From the NCBI RefSeq assembly GCF_018603435.1, contig NZ_CP075682.1:186001-250000 (forward strand): DNA of 64,000 nt. The letters are read 5' to 3'. The stretch comes from Chryseobacterium sp. ZHDP1 (GTDB lineage Bacteria; Bacteroidota; Bacteroidia; Flavobacteriales; Weeksellaceae). Positions within the stretch are counted from its first letter, which is position 1. Each line of letters opens with the position of its first letter. The notes under the pieces are model-generated. The model saw nothing but the letters and a program-made list of their open reading frames with translations. It was not told the origin of the DNA and did no database searches. Positions 58,442 to 64,000 of this stretch are shown in pieces. The translations under genes and the position numbers were made by a program.

Positions 58442-59278
58442 TTATTCTCGTGGAAAAGGTGGATATAAATTAGTACTTTTCTTATATTCATGCCAAAATA
58501 TTGGAAATGTATTATCAGGAGTTCTAAACATTGTAATAAGTCCTTCAGATTGTTCATATCCTAGTGAAAAGTTTCTTCCCGAAATCAACTTTGTTTCCAA
58601 ATTTATCATAGTTTTAATATGTTTCTCTTTGTCAGGACTAGTATAACAATCAGATATTCCTCTTTGTACCTGATCAATATAGAATAATGGAGAATTGATT
58701 TTAGGTATTGTATCATATTGAATAGCTATTGTAGAAATTATGATTTTTTCTTCTAATTCTGGATTAATTTTAATAATTTCGGCAATACATGCAAATAATG
58801 TTTGTCCAGATCCTATATAATCATCAACTAATACTAAATAGTCATTTTGTTTTAAATTTAGATCAATAAGTTCTTCAAATAATGTTAATTCATCAAACTT
58901 TATATGTTTGGCTTCTTTTATAAAAGGTTTAATGCCTTTAAACATATAAGAAACGGTATTTCCACTTTTGTTCTTTTTTTGATCTTCTGGTTTAATTATT
59001 GGGAAAGTATAAAATTTATTTATAGGTATATCAGGCTTAGTTAAAATAAGTTCTAAAAGTTTTTTAACCTTAACACCATAATCATTAAGTGATAGCCAAC
59101 TATATCTTTTGATTAAATCTAAAAATAATTCATATTCATCTTCTGATTCGATTAACAATTCAGACAAGTTGCAAAGACTTTCAAATACGTAATCATTACT
59201 TTCATAATTAGACCAATTTTTTTCTTCAAATATTTTTTTTAATTGCATTACAAATTGCAATCCAACCTTTTTATCCAT
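58442..59278 (-). CDS. Phosphoribosyltransferase-like retron effector candidate
   Basis: A 278-residue protein. Residues 148-160 read LVLVDDYIGSGQT, the PRPP-binding motif of type I phosphoribosyltransferases (hydrophobics, two acids, then G-S-G-x-T). Strands on both sides (TFPIIKPEDQ, KIIISTIAIQYD) suit the PRTase core. About 85 N-terminal residues are helical and specific to this protein, and the C terminus has GRNFSLGYEQSEGLITMFRT. In retron systems such proteins are thought to be toxins or effectors released when phage disturb the RT-msDNA complex. Enzyme activity is not proven by sequence. Confidence 0.8.
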   Translation of the reverse strand: MDKKVGLQFVMQLKKIFEEKNWSNYESNDYVFESLCNLSELLIESEDEYELFLDLIKRYSWLSLNDYGVKVKKLLELILTKPDIPINKFYTFPIIKPEDQKKNKSGNTVSYMFKGIKPFIKEAKHIKFDELTLFEELIDLNLKQNDYLVLVDDYIGSGQTLFACIAEIIKINPELEEKIIISTIAIQYDTIPKINSPLFYIDQVQRGISDCYTSPDKEKHIKTMINLETKLISGRNFSLGYEQSEGLITMFRTPDNTFPIFWHEYKKSTNLYPPFPRE

Positions 59279-59328
59279 TTAGTTGTATTAGTTTTAATCT
59301 AAATCTCTATGGTATTTTTAGTCTTAGA

Positions 59329-59592
59329 TTAATCTTTGTTATTAAAATACTTTATATTTCCAAAAAATTCTTCTAAGGTAATCTCCTTTTTTCGACAAAT
59401 TCTGATTAAAGTTTTTAAGGACATATTATAATCAGTCTTTGATGTTCCTAACGCAATATTTTTAATTCTTCTTATGGTACTTTCTTCTACACCACATTTT
59501 GACGCAAAATCTCTTTGCGATTCCGCTTTTGAAATCCAATTAGTGTAAATGTATTTGCAAATAGAAATGATTACGTCTTTTTCATCGTCCAT
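59329..59592 (-). CDS. HTH (Xre-like) DNA-binding protein, first gene of retron cluster
   Basis: An 87-residue protein with a helix-turn-helix of Xre type: SQRDFASKCGVEESTIRRIK, followed by NMSLKTLIRICRKKEITLEE, which is the typical post-HTH helix and LEEFF end. It lies 50 bases upstream of the PRTase-like gene on the same strand and probably controls the cluster. Its base composition is AT-rich like the rest of the island. It could also be an antitoxin-like partner. Confidence 0.82.
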   Translation of the reverse strand: MDDEKDVIISICKYIYTNWISKAESQRDFASKCGVEESTIRRIKNIALGTSKTDYNMSLKTLIRICRKKEITLEEFFGNIKYFNNKD

Positions 59593-59658
59593 ATTAACAA
59601 ATTAAAAGAAAGAGAAAAAAAACAGTGCGGTTTTCTGTGCGCAATGATGAAATATTAT

Positions 59659-59666
59659 TACATTTG
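59659..59666 (+). promoter_or_regulatory. -7 box before the 59715 gene
   Basis: TACATTTG matches TAnnTTTG, 48 bases before the start of the gene at 59715. It overlaps the palindrome TTACATTTGTAA (59658-59669), which could be an operator in the gap between the divergent HTH gene and this gene. Confidence 0.45.
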
Positions 59667-59714
59667 TAAAATAAGTTACATAAGCAAAAAATAAAAACAC
59701 AAAACCTTCTTCAT

Positions 59715-60287
59715 ATGAAAAAGAATAACATAGACTTTGAATCCCGCTTTTGGTGCGGTCGGAAGAAACATTCCGCACTTTCGCTGATGGAAGTATTTTT
59801 CCAGTTTCATGATTTGTTAACCGCCAAAAAACATCTGAATCTCATCATGCAATACGCCGCACAGCGCAAAACACGAATTCCGGAAGATGCTTCCGTTATC
59901 TTTTATTTTCACCAGTCGCTCCGGTCGTTTATTCGGGCAGGATATTCCCTTAGAAACAAGCGCGGAAAATGGCTGGTTCCTGAACTTTCGGAACATAAAA
60001 ATCCGATGTTACAGGGATCGCTGTCGGAAAAAGAATATTGCGATCCGGCAAAAGTTTTCCGGAAAGCCTTTAAAAAATACCGTCTCGAGGAATTCGAAGA
60101 GTTTCTGTCGGAAGTCGTGTATTTCTCGCTCGGAACTTTCAATAATGTACCGGAGCGCAATATCGTAGATCCGTATTTGCACCTCATCAAAATGCTGGAT
60201 GCAGCATGGCTGATTCTGGAACGGGAAAATAACAAAAAGAACTTTCCGTATGAGCAGCAGCAGACCGCTGAACTTCAGTTACCGTAA
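59715..60287 (+). CDS. Conserved-looking hypothetical protein
   Basis: A 190-residue soluble protein that I do not recognise. It has no signal peptide, is rich in Lys, Arg, Phe and Tyr and looks mostly helical (LMEVFFQFHDLLTAKKHLNL, RLEEFEEFLSEVVYF). It has a -7 box at proper distance and codon use like the resident chromosome rather than the AT-rich retron beside it. It is divergent from the retron HTH gene and convergent with the response regulator. Confidence 0.7.
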   Translation: MKKNNIDFESRFWCGRKKHSALSLMEVFFQFHDLLTAKKHLNLIMQYAAQRKTRIPEDASVIFYFHQSLRSFIRAGYSLRNKRGKWLVPELSEHKNPMLQGSLSEKEYCDPAKVFRKAFKKYRLEEFEEFLSEVVYFSLGTFNNVPERNIVDPYLHLIKMLDAAWLILERENNKKNFPYEQQQTAELQLP

Positions 60288-60326
60288 TACAGCCCATTAC
60301 AATCAATAGGAAAATAATACACTGTT

Positions 60327-60974
60327 TTACTTATTGTATAACCTAAGAATTTCCACAAGTTCGGGGATGGATCGTATTTTCAGCTTATCAAACAATCTGT
60401 TTTTGTAAGTACTGATGGTGGATGAATGAAGATTCAGCTGGTTAGAAATTTCTTTAAGAGGAATGCCTTCTGCAAGCTTATTGGCAATTTGCAGTTCGCG
60501 GTCAGACAGCATTTCAAAGGAAGAGTTTTTTGGCGAGCCGCTTAAGGTTTCAAAAAAGATTTCTTCTTTTATATTATCGCTTACATATCTGCCTTTACTC
60601 AGCATCGCCGATAAAGCAGTCTCAATTTCTTCGGTGGAGCTTTGTTTGCTCAGATATCCGCCGGCGCCCATCTTTAGATAACGCATCCCGTACAGCACTT
60701 CGTCCTGCGAAGAAAATATTAGAATTTTAAGTGAAGGCTGATGAATTTTTATGTAATCTATTGCTTCCTGAACTGTACCATTAGGCATATTAACATCCAT
60801 AATTGCCAGATCCAGTTCTTCTTTCTGGATCGTTTTGTACATAGATTTATAATCTTCTACTTCTAAAATTACGGCATCGGGCCTGAATCTTTTAATCGTC
60901 TGGATCAGCCCCATTCTTACAATACCGTGATCGTCTGCAACAATAATACGAACGTTAATTTTTGAACTCATCAT
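60327..60974 (-). CDS. LuxR/NarL-family response regulator
   Basis: A 215-residue response regulator. The receiver domain (about 7-125) has the acidic pair in VADDHG, phospho-acceptor D60 in AIMDVNMPNG and the Lys in YLSKQSS. The C-terminal LuxR-type HTH (about 150-215) has LSDRELQIANKLAEGIPLKE then SSTISTYKNRLFDKL. The start is one base after the stop of the histidine kinase gene, so the two form a translationally coupled two-component pair. Target genes are not evident. Two adjacent ATG codons make the first residue uncertain by one. Confidence 0.93.
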   Translation of the reverse strand: MMSSKINVRIIVADDHGIVRMGLIQTIKRFRPDAVILEVEDYKSMYKTIQKEELDLAIMDVNMPNGTVQEAIDYIKIHQPSLKILIFSSQDEVLYGMRYLKMGAGGYLSKQSSTEEIETALSAMLSKGRYVSDNIKEEIFFETLSGSPKNSSFEMLSDRELQIANKLAEGIPLKEISNQLNLHSSTISTYKNRLFDKLKIRSIPELVEILRLYNK

Positions 60975-60975
60975 T

Positions 60976-61704
60976 TTATAAATTTACAAAAAAAAGGGTG
61001 ACTGTAGTTCCTTTATTTTCAGCAGAAATGATTTTGATATTTCCCTGCAGCAAGGATATAAAATTTTTAACAATTTTCAAACTTAATCCAACTCCTTTCT
61101 CGCCTGCAGTCCCCAGAAATATGGGATTATCATAGGTGTAAATTGCAGATAAATACTTTTCATTCATCCCTGTTCCGAAATCTGTTACCGAAAGTAAAAC
61201 CTGATCGTCTTCTGTACTTGCCTGTAAATAAATATCCTGTTCCGGAAGGGAATATTTTACCGCATTGTTGAAAATTTTATCTAAAACATATTTCAGCAGC
61301 AGCACATCGGTTGTAATAAACGCGTTGTGATCTCCTTTAAAATGAAAACTGATTTTTTTCTCTTTTAATCTGGCAGCGTATTTTTCTTCTAAATAGTGAT
61401 AAAGATCTGTTACTGCAATCTTAACGGGATTAATCTTAAAATCTCCGTATTGTGTTTTTAGCCAGGTGGTGCTGTCCTGTATGGTTTGCAGATTTTTCTG
61501 GGTGTCGTTTTTTATCTGTGGCAGCAGCTTAAAAAAATCTGCCTCGCTTATGGTTTGCTGTTCCAGCGATTTTATAAGCCAGAGAAAATTTCCAAACAGT
61601 TCTTTTGAATCATGAGATAATATGGAGATCAGTCCGTTCTTGAAATTGAGTTCATTTTCCAGTCTCTGGATTTTTAATTGCAGTTCGTTGACAAGGTCAT
61701 TCAT
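60976..61704 (-). CDS. Cytoplasmic sensor histidine kinase
   Basis: A 242-residue histidine kinase without membrane segment or sensing domain beyond a short N-terminal coiled coil (about 1-25; LQLKIQRLENELNFK). The H box is LISILSHDSKELFGN (H31). The ATPase domain has IFNNAVKYS (N box), VTDFGTGMNEKY (G1) and GEKGVGLSLKIVKNF (G2). It is short for the family, so it probably senses through a partner or a cytoplasmic signal. It precedes its response regulator by one base. Confidence 0.92.
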   Translation of the reverse strand: MNDLVNELQLKIQRLENELNFKNGLISILSHDSKELFGNFLWLIKSLEQQTISEADFFKLLPQIKNDTQKNLQTIQDSTTWLKTQYGDFKINPVKIAVTDLYHYLEEKYAARLKEKKISFHFKGDHNAFITTDVLLLKYVLDKIFNNAVKYSLPEQDIYLQASTEDDQVLLSVTDFGTGMNEKYLSAIYTYDNPIFLGTAGEKGVGLSLKIVKNFISLLQGNIKIISAENKGTTVTLFFVNL

Positions 61705-62211
61705 AAATTCAATATCAAATATTTTAAAAGCTGTTTGAATTATTTGTTGTAAAAAGGCACAAAAATATTCTATTATATAAGCATAAAAATATATAGTTCA
61801 GTCCTTTCTGCCAATATTTGGCAAGTTATAAAAAATATCATAATTAGTAAAAGGAAAATTCAAAAGGATTTGATTTAAATCATAAATTAAATGTCCTGAT
61901 TCATAAAAAACGTATAAATTTTACGCAAAATCCCTTTCCATAAGGGTTTTCTTCCTGATGAACTATGGATTGGATTAACGGAAAGTGGTAAAAATGTAAA
62001 GTGAAAAATATCAACAGATTATTGATATCAGGCATCTGAATGATGCAGAATAGAACGCTGCACGCCGAATAGGCATCCATTTGTTTCAAAAATTATGAAG
62101 GGAAAACCGGAAAAGCAGTGTAATCCGGCAGATATAATGATATGCTGAGCCGGCAATTGATGACTGCTGTTAAAAGTGCTCTAACGTGAAGCGTTATTTC
62201 AGAAAGTATTC
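61705..62211. other. Gap upstream of the two-component system
   Basis: No gene is supported in this 507-base gap. It contains a minus-strand TATTTTTG -7-like box (61760-61767), a perfect palindrome TGCCAA-TAT-TTGGCA at 61809-61823, a terminator-like hairpin AAAATCCCTT/AAGGGTTTT near 61926-61949 that could end the minus-strand gene at 62212, and a small inverted repeat ATATCAA/TTGATAT near 62008-62028. Confidence 0.5.
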
Positions 62212-63648
62212 TTAAATCGCCGTAAAGCTGTAATAAATATTGATAGAGTAGGTGGTGTTTTCTTTACCTACTAGACTTTGCGCACGAGCGGGAGGTATCG
62301 TGTATGTTACATTCAGTCCCCGATCCAAAACAGGTGTACCGTTTAAGAGGATTTTTTGGGGAGTTTTGGATAACGGAACCGTTACAGGACTTCCGTTTAT
62401 ACCTATTTGCAGGATGTTGGAATTGATGTCGGTCTGCAGACCTGCTTTCTTGAAATAATTTTCGTCTGATTTTACATACAGCTCAAAACTTTCGTTATTA
62501 GACAGTATAATTTGGTTGGGAATCGTTTGTGACTGTCCGTTGGTATAATGCTCTGCTGTATTGAAATTGAAATTTACATTTCGTCCGGAACTCGGAATAG
62601 TGATCTCGGATAAAGGAAGAACCTTTAACTGAACGGCTGTATTTTGTAAATTGTTAATTGAGTTGTCTGTACTTTTGGCATTGAAGTTCAAATCAAACGT
62701 GTAAGTTCCGGCTTCAAAAAAAAGGTTTTTAAAATCGTCTGCAGACACATAAAGCTGCGGAATGAAGCTGTTTCTGTTTCCTGCGGCAACAGTAAAGTTA
62801 GCAGCAGAAAAATTCTGAAAATCTGCCGATAAGGCTTTGGTTGTAAGGGCGGGTCCGTTGCTTCCCAATTTAACGGCTGCAATATTTCGGGTTCCCGGAA
62901 CTCCTTTGGAAGAAGTAAACTGAATATTTGTGGCAGCAGCTTTCGCCCAAAAATTAAAATCAACCGTATTCGCGATTTCCGTATTTCCCAAATCCCATAC
63001 CTTCGTGTTTGTAGTACGGTAGTCATTTAAAGAAGATACTTCAACATATTTTGTTAAAGATGAAGTGAGCCATCTGATGGTTTGCGGAATAACTAAAATT
63101 GTTTTAAAATTAATCGGTGTAAAATCATTATAATTCTGAGTGATATCCATGGAGTAATTTCCTGCCCGAAACGCATTGGCGGTAAACTGGGCAGCCGGTA
63201 TTTTAAATGTAAAATTGATGTTCCCCCGATTGAATCCTCCTCCGAAGAATATGGATGAAGGCGGTTCATACCATTTTACAGGGCTTGTACTAAACGACTG
63301 AAAACCGGGCAAAGATCCTGAATATCCGGCAGACGGAAGCTGTCCTCCCATACTTTCCAACTGCCAGAGAAGAGTGGAGCCTGATAAAGTAGATGAGGAA
63401 GAAGAGTGGGTAAAAGCTGCTCCGGAAACAGAGGTAAATGTAGGAGCTATCGGAAGTAATCCCAAAAAGGCATAATCCCAGTTTGTTCTGTTGGCGTTCG
63501 TCATTACCCTTGTAGGAACTGAGGTAAATTCAACCCTGTTTAAAATATTATTCTCAGGAATCGACAGATACACGTCCTGAGCTTTTATGGCTGTAAATCC
63601 GCAGCATACGGTAAAAATTCCTGTTAAAAAAGCTCTCATCGTTTTCAT
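62212..63648 (-). CDS. Secreted protein of unknown function
   Basis: A 478-residue protein with signal peptide MKTMRAFLTGIFTVCCGFTA, cleavage near KAQ. The rest is beta-rich, with Ser/Asn/Thr-rich stretches and no cysteine in the mature part that I could see. Two similar sections (RAGNYSMDITQNYNDFTP and EAGTYTFDLNFNAKSTDN) suggest repeated immunoglobulin-like or pilin-like domains. There is no T9SS tail; the end is TYSINIYYSFTAI. It lies 11 bases downstream of the partial gene at the window edge. A surface fibre or adhesin subunit is possible but only a guess. Confidence 0.72.
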   Translation of the reverse strand: MKTMRAFLTGIFTVCCGFTAIKAQDVYLSIPENNILNRVEFTSVPTRVMTNANRTNWDYAFLGLLPIAPTFTSVSGAAFTHSSSSSTLSGSTLLWQLESMGGQLPSAGYSGSLPGFQSFSTSPVKWYEPPSSIFFGGGFNRGNINFTFKIPAAQFTANAFRAGNYSMDITQNYNDFTPINFKTILVIPQTIRWLTSSLTKYVEVSSLNDYRTTNTKVWDLGNTEIANTVDFNFWAKAAATNIQFTSSKGVPGTRNIAAVKLGSNGPALTTKALSADFQNFSAANFTVAAGNRNSFIPQLYVSADDFKNLFFEAGTYTFDLNFNAKSTDNSINNLQNTAVQLKVLPLSEITIPSSGRNVNFNFNTAEHYTNGQSQTIPNQIILSNNESFELYVKSDENYFKKAGLQTDINSNILQIGINGSPVTVPLSKTPQKILLNGTPVLDRGLNVTYTIPPARAQSLVGKENTTYSINIYYSFTAI

Positions 63649-63659
63649 ACCTTCTAAAT

Positions 63660-64000
63660 TTAAAACTTTTTCACCTTAATGGTGGTGTCTTTCTTCTTAT
63701 ATTCAAAAACTACGGTTTGTGAATACCCTTCTTTTGTCACCTGAATAGTCTGGGTAGGCAGAGTATAGGTATATTTGTCATTTTCAATATAGAGGTCGTA
63801 TTTTCCGTCTTTCAGGAAGAATTCAAACTCATTTTTTTGGTTAACTACAGCAGTATGAATTTCTCCGTCTTCACCTTTTGCATAAACCACAATTCCGGTT
63901 ACATCTGTTTCCAGAACATCATAGGCCTGTTTAATTTCTTTTAATTTTCCGCTTACCCTGATGTTTTTTACCAGACCCACTTTGCGGTTGATGTTGCTGT
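63660..64000 (-). CDS. 3' part of an unrecognised gene (5' end outside window)
   Basis: On the minus strand the frame is open through the window edge (residues SNINRKVGLVKNIRVSG and on), so the GTG at 63980 is not a real start. The C-terminal 113 residues visible have a beta-sandwich look, with carboxypeptidase-regulatory-like wording (DVTGIVVYAKGEDGEIHTAV, FFLKDGKYDLYIENDKYTY) and end in KDTTIKVKKF. It could be the end of a large outer-membrane or usher-like protein acting with the secreted protein that follows 11 bases later. This is not established. Confidence 0.6.
   Translation of the reverse strand, partial: SNINRKVGLVKNIRVSGKLKEIKQAYDVLETDVTGIVVYAKGEDGEIHTAVVNQKNEFEFFLKDGKYDLYIENDKYTYTLPTQTIQVTKEGYSQTVVFEYKKKDTTIKVKKF

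Noticed and set aside
61901..62089. 62-residue minus-strand open frame
   Set aside because: No ribosome site, no recognisable sequence, and it crosses a terminator-like hairpin and small inverted repeats.

Overview
The window looks like chromosomal DNA of a flavobacterium (Bacteroidota, Chryseobacterium-like). The basis is AT-rich sequence, -7 boxes of the TAnnTTTG type, many secreted enzymes whose signal peptides end in SAQ or AQ, a C-terminal type IX secretion (T9SS) tail on one glycosidase, a NUDIX-type arabinose regulator, and short palindromic intergenic repeats. I place it at family or genus level by these traits only; no database was searched.

About 52 kb (1-52268) is one hemicellulose (glucuronoarabinoxylan) degradation region, almost entirely on the + strand. 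It opens with a hexuronate catabolic operon (uxuA 3' end, a mannonate/fructuronate SDR, uxaC, kdgK, kdgA, an ExuT-like MFS carrier). Then come extracellular or periplasmic enzymes: three secreted GH43, a two-domain CE1-type esterase, GH97, GH115, a T9SS-exported GH30, GH3 and GH51. Next is the arabinose operon araB-araD-araA-galM plus a sodium/sugar symporter. A crp/fnr-like gene with an in-frame stop, a DUF4260 gene and a divergent araR-like NUDIX regulator follow. The region continues with GH127, a SASA esterase, a GPH transporter, a GH10 lipoprotein, a cytoplasmic GH43, GH67, a transaldolase, a split transketolase and galK-galT. Together these strip side chains, cut the xylan backbone, import oligosaccharides and feed glucuronate, arabinose, xylose and galactose into Entner-Doudoroff and pentose-phosphate metabolism. 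No SusC/SusD pair is present. Four copies of a 19-bp palindrome (AAGTGT-N7-ACATTT or ACACTT) lie before GH3, araB, araR and the transaldolase gene; they are strong candidates for AraR operators.

From 52285 to 55952 an SDR and an alpha/beta hydrolase lie between two paralogous AraC regulators, the second broken by a one-base frameshift. From 56228 there is a DUF6150 gene and a decayed DUF2911 gene.

The most interesting part is 56889-59592 on the minus strand, a visibly more AT-rich island. It holds a HTH gene, a phosphoribosyltransferase-like gene, a small winged-helix-like gene, a non-coding stretch with strong hairpins and a YADD reverse transcriptase. This is the layout of a retron anti-phage system, best matching what I recall as type III.

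The window ends with an unrecognised gene (59715-60287), a two-component system (60327-61704), a secreted protein of unknown function and the 3' end of a further gene cut by the window edge.
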